DNA from: Steinernema hermaphroditum
Taxonomy: Eukaryota > Nematoda > Chromadorea > Rhabditida > Steinernematidae
NCBI GenBank assembly: GCA_030435675.1
Contig: CM059625.1
Location: 17,608,001-17,672,000, forward strand
Direction of reading: 5' to 3'
DNA: 64,000 nucleotides
Shown one piece after another: positions 10,038-23,233 of this stretch (position 1 is its first letter; each line of letters opens with the position of its first letter). The notes below the pieces were generated by a model, which had not been told where the DNA came from, did not search any database, and saw nothing but the letters and a program-made list of their open reading frames with translations. The position numbers and the translations under genes were made by a program.

Positions 10038-13000
10038 CTGCAATAATCACATCACTCAATCACCACCCTCACGCAAATCAGCTTAACGTTGAGATTGTTT
10101 ACAGCTGTTCCGAAAGTGTGAACTTGATAAATGTGCTTGAGAAAAAGTCCCATTGCCGCGGCTAACACAAAAATGACGATTTATCAAGATGGCGCAAATA
10201 GATAAAGGCGCTTGAAAAATTCGTTATTATTTGAAGGAAGTGAAATATGTAATCAGGACGAAATATCAAATTTGGAGGCAGCCCCATGACGAATGGGATT
10301 AGGAAACGGCTTTGGGCGTCGCGTTTGCTGAATTTTCTGAAATGCCCATAAAAACGGATTATATTTTATTCGTACGAAATTCGCCGTTGTTTTGCTAAAC
10401 GCTAACGAACCAGCGCCGAAATACGATGTACTAATGCGAATGGCGGTAAACGAAGTTAGCGAGAGGACTACTCAACCCCGTCTTTGTGGCTAATCAACCG
10501 TGAGCGAATGTGATTCAGAGTTCACAAAAACAGCGTGTAAAATGCAGCTGACCTTTGTGTTCAAAATGTTTATTAAACATACAAAGAGAGGTTTATCCCA
10601 ATGAGGAAGTGTCTAGGGTTGCAAAGCCGACCACTTACATTTGCAAGCGAGGCGTTGGATAGAAATTGTGTTGCAGTAGCGTTGGCGAGTATGTCTTCTG
10701 TGCAAAATGGAAATCTGAAACGACCTCTTTACGAATCGGAAACAAAATATGAATGAATCCAAGTGGCGTGGATGGAAGTGGGCTATACGGAAGTTGTGGA
10801 ACTTTCAGCACATTTGCTCCTGTTTGTTCTTGTGCTCGCTGGTCAGCGACGACCATTAACCTAGCGAGTCGTGAAAGCAAGATGAATGAAAATTGTTTTT
10901 GAATGTGCTGTTTTCGAACGCCTATGTTAAGACAATTCGTTTTGTTTTGCAGCTATTTCGTTGTATTGGCCACCTTAAACGCCATTAACTTTGTGTCGAA
11001 ACACTGCGTACCCGAGAGGATTCGAGCCCTGAGAGAGTTCGGCGACCGTACACCCTTTTTGAAAAATACTTGCCTATTCGAGTCGTTAATGAGCAAAACG
11101 AATTGGCAGCACGCGAAACGGCTCATGTTTCGTTGTTCGATGCAGAAATGCATCTTGTCCGTCTAAAACAAATAAAAATTAACATAACGCATTGTTCTTA
11201 CGCGAGCAGCACGCAATCTCTGGAGTTCTCAAAGTTGAAATAGGGCCAAAGGGGTGTGTTCGATCATTGTCACAAAAGCGGGACCAAATGCGTGTGCTTC
11301 AATCGCAAATGATTGCTGGTGCTGTTAAGCAACATTATATTTTCCCAGGGCACCCATGGGCGGGAAGCGTCTCTAGTCGCAATCAAAAACGCGGCTGGCA
11401 TCAAGACGTCAAACTTGGTGGCGGAAAGGTTGTGTATGTATGTGTCGATTTACCCCCGGGGCCATCGCGGTAAACATTGCTTGACGAAGAAGTGCGAGAA
11501 GAAACAAGGAAGAGCTTGCGAAGCGGCCCCACGCGTGAATCGTTTTTGCCCCCGGGGCACACGTCAAGAGATATGACTTTTTAAGAAAATCTCTGTCGGG
11601 CCGAGATGCCGACACGACGGACAGAGGAGTCCGAAACGAGTCGCGAAGGGGGATATGCGACCCGAGGAGGGGAAAGGGAACGAGGGGTGCGCGCCGAGAG
11701 GACGAGATTGAGGAATGAGGGTTTAGCCTTTAGTACTCGGCGATCCAATGTTACTCCAGGCTCGTTGTCTAATTCTTTCCCGATAATATGATAAATGGCC
11801 TTTTTGCGCGGAGTCAAAGCAGGAAGCGTCCGGAGGATGTGTCAGCTTGATATATATTTTAGAGAATGAGGAAGTGAAGAAAGGGCTCGCACTTAAGTCG
11901 CCATATGCAGATGGCACTGCACAATTGGCTATCAATTATAATTTACCATAAAAGGCAATATAGTGTTTCTTAGAAAAATTCACAGACATTCGTTACCTTC
12001 GTAAAGTGCGAGCAAGTCGGAGGAGTGATTCTCGTACACGCAAAAAAGTGCTTCAAATATTCATAATCACGTTTGACAAAGAAAAAAAAACCGTTTCGGG
12101 GTCATGACTTCAGAAAGCACACGACTGCTTGCTATCTTGGCAAGTCCCAACCTTGGCATCTGGTTAAAAGACTGCTGATAAAGGAGGCGTGGCTTGTTAG
12201 AAGACCGCCCCTTGCAGTTTCTAGGCCTTTACGCCAGTGGCATGCGAACATTTCAATGTAAATACATACGTAATTCACCGTTTTACGTGGTATACTGATT
12301 AATATAACATAGTCACGCACGACTAGTCATTGGATATGTGTTGGAGAGCGCGCTTGAAAAGGCAAACGATAGTACTGTGAAGTGCGAATTAAAAATAAAT
12401 CAGCGTGAAGACGTAAATTGCTGTATAGTACATACGAAAATTTTACGTTTCAATAGTCAGGAATCTCTCCGTTGTGAGCCCAGAAAATTTTCAGTCCTTG
12501 GAAAAAATAGAATTTGAGAACAACAGCGATCTATGTATACTGTTCTACTACGATGTTTAGTGTGAAAATCAAAAAATGCGTTTTTCATAATCGTTGTTTG
12601 CGCTGTCAGCCAGTTCCCAAAAGAATAATATAGAGCTATCGAAAAAGTTGGTGGAACTGCTTTGGTTTTCCGTTTTGATTAATAACCGACTTTTCAGACA
12701 TCGCCTATGGGACATACATGCACTCTAGGCATTGTTTATTGATTTGTAAAAAATAAAAATTACTCCGCTAAGCGCGGAGTTATCAATAATAGTACAAATA
12801 AAAACGCCAGTAAATTTTACTTGTGAGAGCAAAAAGATAATCTCGCTTTCCGATCTTGGAGATTAAGATTTGAAAGGGGATGTGTTTTTAATATGCGCAA
12901 GGGAAAAACTTTTCCAAACGTCTATAAATTTTTGCAGGGCTACAACAATCATAGGAAATGAAATGAAGCAGAAGTTGAAGGAAAACGAATAATAACTTTT

Positions 13001-16000
13001 ACGAAGTTACCAAGAAGCCCGTCTCTACCATCCGACTCCACGCCAGGTCAGTCCGAAGCACAATTGAAACTCCGATGCCTGCGCCGCCAGCTGAACTGAG
13101 GATGGCTCTTCACAGGGTTCAGTGTGCACCACCGACGCATCTCGATAGGATTCAGCTCTTCGCCGCTTGGATGCCCGCGCACACTAATGGGATTGCCTTA
13201 CAACATCGTTGTTAATCCGCATTGCTGCATCTCGCCTGTCGGATCTGAAGGAACTTATTAATGATTACGCATGTATCTCGAATATTTGTGAGTAAGTCGG
13301 TTGTAGACCGTAAAGTAGCACACTGAAAACGGGGTGTTTTTGGAACGACTGTTTAGCAATATTCGGCACACATACTTAACTCAAAATACTAACAGTTTGT
13401 ATCAGCAACCCGAGCTCTCTTTGAGAGTAAGAGATAAAGGGCTATTATGGAAGTCAATTTCAAAATATAAGGTTTGACGCCCTTTTCCCAACGGGATTCT
13501 TTCTCGTTTGATCGGCATGACCACATTGCATAAATCAGCTTTCTCAGTTCCACATTATTGTTATATGTCATGTACCACTGATTCGATCGCCATTCGATTA
13601 CCTGCAGCCCTTAACTAATAGGAATCGTACCGATTAAAGGAAAACTCAAATACGTTTTCTATTTTATGTGATATTGTGTCACTGTGAGATTTCTCGAGCT
13701 TAGTGGTATGATCAGTTCGATGCCGTATTTATGGTGTTCACTAGCTGACCAATCTAATCAGTTTGGAGAGTTCATTCGCGATCAGGTATGTTGGTTATCT
13801 AGGTGGCACCTCGCAGACTATGAAGATAGAGTGATGTGCATCAAAGTAGTACATATGTATGTATTGGGTTGGTGCATTGAAAATTTCGCATTTTTGTAAT
13901 GAAGTTTTTTATTCGCCGAACATTCAACCACATCAATACAAAACGACCAATCCGCAGGTGGTGTACATGAACCGTAAAACCAATGACAGAAAGAATCGAT
14001 GTTACAACCGCTCTGTCAATCTAGAGATTTTTTTTTCTCGTTGCGTAAATGTTTAACCGTGAGGACAGTGTGTCCCGAATGTAGCGCTTTATGAAGCCTC
14101 GAATCCAAATCCGAATCCACCCGAATTCTCACTATCACACGGCGGTTGCACTGGAATCAATATAACAACATTCGATAAAGTAGGTAAATAAATGAGTGGA
14201 AAAGTAACGACAAACTGCGAAATTGCTAAGTGATTATTCTCACACTCGTACGGTAAACGAATTGTGTATAACACCTGTTTATAAAAAGTTCTAGAAACCG
14301 AGGAAGGCACAAGAAGCCGGACAAAAACTTTTGTTGCCTTATTCATGCTTTTTCGCACCAGAAACTCATACAGAGAAAAGCTTTGCCGTTCCAGTACTTG
14401 CGACAGCACTTCAGCTATCATTACGTTGCATTGCACTCCACGATATCTCACTTTTGTCCGAATGTTCGGTGCGGTTGCTGTGCTGTGCGTTATGTATTTG
14501 TAGAGTTGTTCCATAGCTTCAGTTTTTGTTACATAAAATTTGTGTGACTATGTTGTTACATTCTTACTGCTTCATCTGTTTTTAGAACCATCACAAACCT
14601 TGCAACTGATAGGGATGGACTCGAAAGTCTTTTATAACATCGATCTCGAAGTTAACAACACTTAGGAAAACTGATATTTATCGTTGAGCCAAATAGTATT
14701 GGATTACTGTAAACAGGCTTCCTAATTTTTGATGTTGAAAAGCAACAAGTCGCTAAATCTAGCCTGCATATTGCAGATATGAATGAAATCTATGATTTTC
14801 CTAACGAGGCCTGCATATCTTCCAATCTTAGCGCTTTATGTTTTCAAATGAAGTCACTTTCCGGCAAATTTAAGCCTTGTCTGGCACGATCCGTTCGTTT
14901 ATAAGAAGCGCAATTTTTGGAAAGTCAACACGCGTGAGATTGCCTACATATGGCTACGTTTTCTCGAAATTCCCGGATAGTGCGTTCCCTTTTTCGTCGA
15001 TGGCACGCTTGATCGAGTAGGCATACCTTTCGAAAAAAAAATATTGTTCCGCCTAGACGACCAAGCATTTTACCTTTGTTTTGGTTCCTCTTCCTTGTTT
15101 TTAAAAAGTGGCTCAGCTTTTCCTTGCGCTTTCCGCTCTGTTGAGGGAGGCAGTTATTTTCTCCACAATTTGCTTCATGCGATTATGCAAAACTCGCGTC
15201 ATGCATCGACGAAAGGAACCTTTTTTACATTTCTAACGATTCCGCCTGAAGAGAATGCCTATTTTGTTTTGGCTGCGAAATTCAGATTTAAATTGTTGAC
15301 ATGTTGTTTTATGGCCAACAAGACCCTGGAACACTTGTCGTTTTTATGTGTCCGTTGAGCCTATTATGTGCGTACCTCTAGATTCGGCGGCTGTCCACGT
15401 GACAATTAGTATAATTTTTGCACATTTTCAGCTGTTCTGACAAGAAAATCGATACATTTTAACGTTCTAAAACGCAATTTCATCTTTGCGCCAAAAGTTG
15501 AGCGCACTCCGACGTGGATTCCACCGGGACATGTGTTGCTAATTATATAGTATCTAAAAACCGCGCTAAGAGCACATGTTTCAACAGTTGCACAAGTGAA
15601 CACCTGTTGCAGTTGCAAAGTTAATTTCTTGAAAAAGCAAGTACCGAGAAATCTTTATTAAATCTGCAATAATGCTGGTTACTCAAAAAACGTATCCGCT
15701 TGGTTAATGCGTAATGTAATGGATAGCGGTGCGACAGCTTGCAGTTTCTCGCGAACGATTGTGCTTATAATTTTATTGGAGTACATCGTGCTTACTCGTA
15801 CATGTCGGTCAACAGGTTGCTCCAGTCGCGCCTTAGTTTCCTTATCCCTGTTCCTAAGTCTACGTTGCCGCCGACTTTAAAAGGCTCGCACTCACAACAT
15901 TTCGTCCAAGGAAAAAAGATTTCTCACAATGGGTGTGAAAAAATGGCAATAGCGTACCTTTTACACGGTCTTTTTGAACCGGCTTTTTCGTTTAACTAAG

Positions 16001-17952
16001 ACTTTTACAAGCTATCATCATTTATGGGATTTATTTAAGAGCACGTAAAAGAAAAAAGTGGGAAGAGAATCTCTTCGTCATCTTCATGGAGTCGGACCTT
16101 TTCTTTTTCGATTCTCAAAAGAGAAAACAAAGAAAACCAAAAAAAACGATTCTTAATTTCCACGTGTCTATATCTGGATTATATCATGAAAAATTCTATT
16201 TTATCAGTTTCCGTGGCAGACCACTTTAGTACATCCGGCACCCTCTGGTACCACTTCTCAATTTGAACGATTCAGTGATTTATACATCAAACTACTTAAG
16301 CGCATGACCTTCGCATATTGATTTGACGCTTGATTGAAATTCGAAATAATTTTTTACATCATTTTACAACAGTTCTCCGAATTGGGAAAGTCAATTTTTT
16401 ACCCGACTCTTCTTCAAAATGAAATTGCTGCTCGCGGCAGTGTCGCTCTTTTTGCAGACATTTTTTTGCTTCTGATCGATGTGCGGTTTTCGGAACCACT
16501 TTCTTTCAGACACACTTTTGAGTCTATAAATAAGTCACGCTCAATATTGGCTCTAACAATTTTTTTTGTGCACGTACGCTATGATTAATTGTGTGATGTC
16601 TTTCGGCACAGTCCCTCGTATGTTCGTTCGTGTTCTCGATTATCTCATCAGACTCGATGAACGCCGAAAAAATCTTGAGACGTCCCGCCGCTTTTCCATC
16701 TGCACTTAGAGCAAGAACCATCGGGTTTCAGGGGCGCGGACGATCGCTGTTCATCTGGCTTTGGTTGCGGTTTCCGACAGCAACTGCGACAGATTTAGCT
16801 ATCATATGGTTTGCATTATGTTGTGCAGGTTGTGTTTATGAGCATCGAAAGCGACAAAAAGACGGGTTTAGCGCAGTTGCGCTTTGTGATTTGCAAACTA
16901 ACTGTGCAACGGACTAGTTGCATACCAACAATATTTTGAACTTTGAAACTTTAAGCGATCACTAAGGGTCTCTCTTTAACCCCTTTTCCTCTGGTTCCAT
17001 GTGAATTTTAAAGGCCCAGGAGTTGAGTGCTCATTTTTAAAGGATATGCTCAAGCAGAAGATGTTTCGAAGTGCCGTTTAAGTGCCTGTAAGTGCCATTG
17101 TGGTGGCTTCTCCCTGTTGCGGAGCACTCTCAACGACGACATCGACGATCGTCGATGCCATCGTCGTCGCAATTCGGTTGGCCGATGGGTGGCGGCCCCA
17201 GGCTCCGCCCTTTACGCGCGCGCCTAGCGTGCGTTCTCCATAATATATTTGTTTCCTCAAGGCCTCTTGGCTGGCTAGCGGTAGTAGGCAGCGAGAGCAC
17301 TAGCATCAGCTTCTTGCGGGCAATCGCATCAAAGAGGCCTTTCGGCACTGATCTCTCTTCCGATCAGCCGTCAGAAATCGGTGTGCGCCCCGATTAGTCG
17401 CCGGAAGACCACCATCATTCGTTAATAAGTGTTCGAGCAAAAGTTTGTCAACCAATGATGCGGGGCGTGCACTTGATGCGATTTGAGGCGACAGTAATCA
17501 TTTAAAAGGTCTCATGGAGATGCCATTTGGCGTTCTCTCTTATATCTTCTGATTCTCTATTTACATATTCCTCTAGGAGCACATCCCATTCTTCTTAGCC
17601 ATTAGCGAAGACGTGACTGATCGTATCTATTTGCATGACGATTATCCAATTTCTTGCGTCGCGCCCTCGAGGTCTTTACTCATTTTCCTTTTACTCGCTC
17701 TCGCGCACACGTGATATGTAACCGAGTCCCGATGTGGCACATGCTCGCCTAGACGTGGAACGGGTGTCCCCACCGCGTGAGACGTCGACATCTACGGCAA
17801 TCACGTTAACTCCTCCATTGTACGTTCCGATGCGTCTCGTTGACGTGCTGTCCTCAGCCGGGCCTATGATCGCACTGTAGCTACGTACCGTACCGACTCA
17901 CTGCTCCAGCAAGTCACGACGAACCAAATCTGCTACTTCTACCTGGTGCGCG
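10038..17952. other. Long stretch without a firm gene
   Basis: Nearly 8 kb in which I can support no complete gene. It holds: a possible exon at 10637-10880 (minus) that may belong to the PPxY gene; a purine-rich tract at 11600-11730; a GC-rich island at 13010-13250 with a candidate minus-strand terminal exon; a 141-aa minus-strand frame at 14089-14514 with no recognisable motif; and a GC/CpG-rich block at 17080-17900 just upstream of the Shal start, which is the likely promoter and 5' UTR of that gene. Spliced 5' exons of neighbours may be hidden here. Confidence 0.4.
17140..17157. repeat. Perfect 18-bp palindrome in the Shal upstream region
   Basis: The 18 bases CATCGACGATCGTCGATG read the same on both strands. 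Flanking CGACGAC (17134-17140) and GTCGTCG further out extend the symmetry as an imperfect outer arm with a small offset, so the whole unit can form a long hairpin or cruciform. It lies about 0.8 kb upstream of the Shal start codon. Confidence 0.6.
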
Positions 17953-20900
17953 ATGGCTTCTGTAGCGGCGTGGTTGCCGTTCGCGCGCGCCGCCGCCATT
18001 GGATGGGTGCCTATATCACGGCAGCCCATGCCTAAAGCACCAATCGCTATTCAGGTCAGTGATGTTTTACTGATTGATCAATTGTACTCCATTAACACTG
18101 GTCGTGACGAGGAATGGGCGATCATGACGCCCTTGAGTGGATCGAGATTTAATGTGTAGCGGCGTTCAGACACAAATCGATCACGCAGCGCCCGGCGCTT
18201 TTGACTCTGTGATGATTCCTCGGGGAAAGCTTGAGCTAAGCGATAATTTCGACCAAGACGACGAGTTGTCTTTGTCTGTCATGCGATACTTTGTCGCGTC
18301 GGCAGCCTCGGAATGCCCCTTCATCTCACCCTCAGTCAAAGGCGATACACATAGATAGGATGAAGAAGATGCAGTCATATATGAGCCCTTTCGGTGTGAG
18401 AGCGGATGAGTGAATGCGCTTCGGCGCGAGTGTGCGCATGAGTGTGTGCGTCAGGCGTCGCCATACTTGGGTTGTGTGCCACGGGGATCTCGCACTCCTC
18501 TGATAGCCCGAGCGCTCAAAGTGCGTGCGCTCCTCGCTGCCTCGAAGAGATATTCAGGATTTATTCCTCATTGTGAAAACAGCCAATACACGTGGATGGC
18601 CCCGCTTTTCAACACCGTCACACGAGGAAACGATGCACAGATGACTTTAGGATGCGCCGAAATTTCTGTCAATTCAGAGACATTTGACGTGACAAAAATA
18701 GATCTCTGTTCCACAGAAAATCAAATTTTCTTTCCTGAACAATAAATTCCTTCTGAGTGAGATTCGATTGAGATTCAATAAACAAACCGTACATAAACGC
18801 CTTTTCAAACCGTACATGAACGCCTTTTTAGTTCGCGTAATATCCACTTAATGCGCCTGGATATTCACCGTGAGAACCAAAAAAAATCAATTTTTTCTCG
18901 CATTCCTAATATTTCATTTTCCTCCTATTTTCCTGTCGCCGTCACAATTAGAAGAAATTAGAAGAAAAGGGAGCGTTTTCTTTCCTTTACGCGCGAATTT
19001 GTTTGTTTTCGATAGTTGTAATTGCGACTTATCAATCATCCTACAAAGTCAGCTCTCACACTTCGTGGGTGATCTCGTGCAACGTCGTCTGTGACTTTGA
19101 CTTGATGAGGAAGGCTTTCCTGACAGACATCCAAGACACCCAGATCATCAGTGTCGGAGAAGACTTAAAACGTGAAAAGTTTTCCCGCGGCACTTTGTTT
19201 CAGCACGATTTGATTAGGGATGATGGGATGACTGAGGGAAACGTAACTTCTCCTGTGCAAAGTAGCGCCAATTTTTTTCTCCTCGGAAGAAGGCAATATT
19301 CCAAGTAGAAAAGTCAGCTCCGTCCCCTTAAGCACAAATGTCGAAGCGGAGAAACACTTAACGGAAACGAACACGCCAAAAAACCTCGAGACGTTCCTCC
19401 ATGTACACTCCTCGTGCCCTTTTGTGCTTATTAGATTTTCGCCCACGAGCTGTCTGAGAAGAAATATGCGGACGAGCCGAATGAATTGTCCGATTATTCC
19501 CTAATATCCTCATAGCCTTTGAATTTAAGTTGTAATTCGGGATAAGTGACTTGACGCGCCGCCGTTGACAGAGCGGAAAACGTCACAAGAATTGCATTAA
19601 ACACAACGCTCGTCAAAAGGCACAAATCGCTCTTTCTCCTCGGCGTTATTTCCAACTTTGCGCACATTGAGTGAATATGCGGGCACAAGCGTATGGCGAT
19701 GTAAGCTCATAAAGTGCCATTACATGTAGGTTTCTGACACAACAACAGCCGGCAGCCGGCTGCTGAAGGGGGGTAACCGCTCTTGGACGAACGCCAGAAA
19801 AGCAAACGGCATGACGTAGATGAGAACGGGTCGATGATGTGGATTTTTTTGCAGGCAAAGGATTTGGCCGTTGACCACGTGAGCGACGAGAAGCTCTCAA
19901 TAAACATATCCGGTCGCCGTTTTGAAACATGGCGCAACACTTTGGAGAAATACCCGGAAACACTTCTCGGCTCCAACGAGAAGGAGTTCTTTTATGATGA
20001 GGACTCGGGGGAGTACTTCTTTGACCGGGATCCTGACATATTTCGGCACATACTCACCTTCTATCGAACGGGAAAACTACATGTAAGTGATATAAGTCAA
20101 GCCATAGTCACTGCTACGGTTTGAACGGATACGAACGTGTGTGTCCCTCACTCGTAATTAGTTTGAAAAGTGCACGACAGAACAGTGTGCACGTAGCCTA
20201 ACGGCGGCTTTGTTCCAGTATCCGAAGCACGAGTGCCTGGTCGCCTACGACGAAGAGCTGTCGTTTTTTGGTATCATGCCCGACTTAATCAGCGACTGCT
20301 GCTACGAGGACTACAAAGACAAAAAGAGGGAAAACCAAGAGCGTCTCATGGAAGAGCGTTTGGAATCGAATGAAAAGACGAAAGAGCACCTCACATTGCA
20401 GGTAAACAGTTGATTTTGGGGTGATTGAAAATGTGCAGCTGTTTGGTAACCAGCCGCCAGGAAGAAGGAAGAAATTTCCACCAGTTATTGTTCGGCTATG
20501 ATGAAAAAAAAACAATCGAAGCCTTCGATGATGAGCAAAACAAACAGCACTAGAAATTGAAAGAATTTAGAACGTCAATCGTTGGAAAATAGGGGTTAAA
20601 GATCGATTGTGCATATGATACAGCTTTGTGAAATGTGCGATCATGAACAGCGGGGAGCAAACAAATCGCAATGATCGAGCTGGCTGTCTGTTGCCTTCGA
20701 AAAGAGATTTGTCTTTTAAAACATGTGAAAAGCAAAGAAAAAGGCGACGTTTGGACGTTTCGTTTAGATTATACCGCACAGATTCTAAGGTTCTGTTTAG
20801 GAATCTGGACATAGCGTCACGGTGGTGACACTGTTTCCATTGCCTATACGTAGAGATGATCACATTACTAAGACCTTATTCGTACAGTAAAACATGTGCA

Positions 20901-23233
20901 CGAATATATCGTGAATTCTAAACATTCATCGCTTATTCCACAACTCGGCTGAATTCTTGGAACCTTATACCAGGCAAACGGCCATTGATCATAAGAATCT
21001 CGCAGCCTGTGATGATTTACGACCTGTCGCAAAGTTGTTGCAAAGACAATTTATTCTCACATATGCCGTCCACCCTTGCAATAAATCCGCTTTTTCAGCA
21101 AAAAATGTGGGCTGCGTTTGAGAACCCGCACACTTCCTCTATAGCCCTTGTGTTCTACTACGTCACCGGTTTTTTCATCGCCGTCTCTGTCCTCTGCAAC
21201 ATAATAGAAACAATCCCTTGTAAATATATTGAAGAAGGCTCGGAGGTCAGATCGTTGTCATGTGGAGATCTCTACGAGAGACAGGTACATCTAAACGTTG
21301 ACCATTTTTTCACTACTAACGGAAGCCATTTCAGTTCTTTGTAATGGACACTGCGTGTGTTATTATATTTACGATAGAGTATTTATTGCGTCTTTTTGCG
21401 GCGCCAGATCGCTGCAAATTCCTCAGGTGCGTATTGCGCGAAACATTAAACACTCGTAACGGATGACTATTTTTAGGTCAATTATGAGTGTGATAGATGT
21501 GGTGGCCATTTTGCCTTATTATGTCGGTCTGGGGCTCCAGGACAACAAAGACGTCAGCGGAGCGTTTGTGACCCTGCGCGTTTTTGTAAGTTTCCTTCCT
21601 CTTTTTTAATCAGTTCTTGGTTGAAAATGGCGTCCGGCAGATATTGCCGCTGATGAGGCCGACGGTGGCGAGTAAGATCGGCCTGGCTTAACGAGCACTT
21701 TTGCCGCAGTCCAATTTCGTTTTCGTCGAAAGCGGAATCCTTAATAATACGAGCACAAAGACAAAAAAGCGCCATCACTCGAGGCAGACGACGCAATCAT
21801 TTTAATCCACATAAATAGATCAATGTGCTCGAGGATGACACAAAAGACGATTCTTCGACGCCAATGCCGGCGTCAGGTGACGGCCAAGCAAATGAAAACA
21901 CTTTGCTTAAATCACGTGTTGATCATTTCTCATGATGATAACAGCAAAACTTCCTTTCTTCAGCGAGTCTTCCGAATATTTAAATTCTCACGACACTCGC
22001 AAGGACTGCGGATTCTCGGCTACACCCTGAAATCATGCGCATCGGAGTTGGGTTTCCTCGTCTTCTCACTTGCCATGGCTATCATAATTTTTGCAACGAT
22101 CATGTACTATGCAGAAAAGAAGACCGAAAACACGAAGTTCACTTCAATTCCGTCGGCTTTTTGGTACACGATTGTTACTGTAAGACACTGTTTGCTTTAC
22201 CGAAAGGAAATAGTGTCACTGTTTTAGATGACAACGCTGGGTTACGGTGACATGGTTCCTGGGACAGTAATGGGCAAAATAGTGGGCGGGATATGCTCAC
22301 TAAGTGGTGTCTTGGTCATAGCCTTGCCAGTTCCTGTAAGTCACACTTTTTTACTTGTGATATTTTGGTTTTTTTTTTCTCTGTGACAGGTCATCGTTAG
22401 CAACTTTTCGCGAATTTATCATCAAAATCAACGAGCCGACAAGCGAAAGGCACAAAAGGTAACGTGACACCCTTCACACCTCACAATCTTTGAGCTAAAT
22501 TTACACTGTTGCAGAAGGCGCGCCTGGCTCGCATTCGCATTGTCAAAAATGCCAGCGGTCAAGCATTGTTCAGCAAGAAAAAGGCGCACGAAGCACGAAT
22601 GCAGGCGTTTGAGCAGGGACTGCTAAGTCTGGACGCTCTGAAAGATGAGGACATCTTTGAGATACAGCACCATCATTTGTTACAATGTTTGGAACGGGCT
22701 ACGGTAAGAGATAAATATCAGGTGACAATGGTGACTTTGTGGGAATTCTATGCATTCTTCTTTGACATTATCAGGCTTTTTCTTTCCACCGCTTCGAGTC
22801 AGTATCGTTGTTACAGGAGCGCGAATTTGTTGACAACGACGGTGCGGGCTTCGAATGTGGAGGGATACGGCCAACTCCTACTCTATCGCCTGCAGATTCC
22901 GATGAACGTCTCAACAGGAGCGGCGCCACAAGTCCCTTTTTCACCTGCTGCGTGACAAAGCCCCGAGGTTCAAAATCAAACGACAGTGCGCCTGCCCCAA
23001 GAAATCGCTTCTTCTCCAACGACGATATACAACTTCAAACGGATAATGGTATCCAGTGACTTTACCAACTCACCAATCGTCCGGACGTAGGTGTTTCAGC
23101 GCTGTTAAAAGAGAATCACGTGCAGCACCTGGACAGCTATCCGAATCACAACCATCATCACCCATCAGTCAGTGCCACATCAGAAAGTGACGACAATCAG
23201 CAAAATGCAAATGTCTGCATATCCAGTCTTTAA
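17953..23233 (+). CDS. shl-1: Shal-type (Kv4) voltage-gated potassium channel
   Basis: Twelve exons: 17953-18054, 19855-20082, 20219-20401, 21099-21284, 21335-21426, 21477-21585, 21964-22179, 22228-22335, 22390-22458, 22515-22703, 22817-23048 and 23100-23233; 615 aa. The first exon ([18 protein letters not shown]) is the hallmark Kv4 N-terminus. The T1 domain follows ([15 protein letters not shown] ... DCC zinc ligands near 113-136), then S1 ([20 protein letters not shown]), S2, S3, S4 ([20 protein letters not shown]) and the filter TLGYGD near 375. The C-tail keeps the conserved [10 protein letters not shown] dileucine motif linked to dendritic targeting in this family. It makes the A-type current of neurons and muscle. 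The last exon ends in ISSL, a class I PDZ ligand; reading through its donor instead stops after three codons. Confidence 0.96.
18783..18828. repeat. Two-copy 23-bp tandem repeat in Shal intron 1
   Basis: The unit CAAACCGTACAT, then A or G, then AACGCCTTTT occurs twice back to back with one base difference. It lies in the 1.8-kb first intron of the Shal gene. Otherwise this intron shows no exon or RNA gene that I can support. Confidence 0.7.

Noticed and set aside
14089..14514. 141-aa minus-strand open frame
   Set aside because: No motif, no splice partners and no resemblance to any family; length alone is within chance for this amount of DNA.
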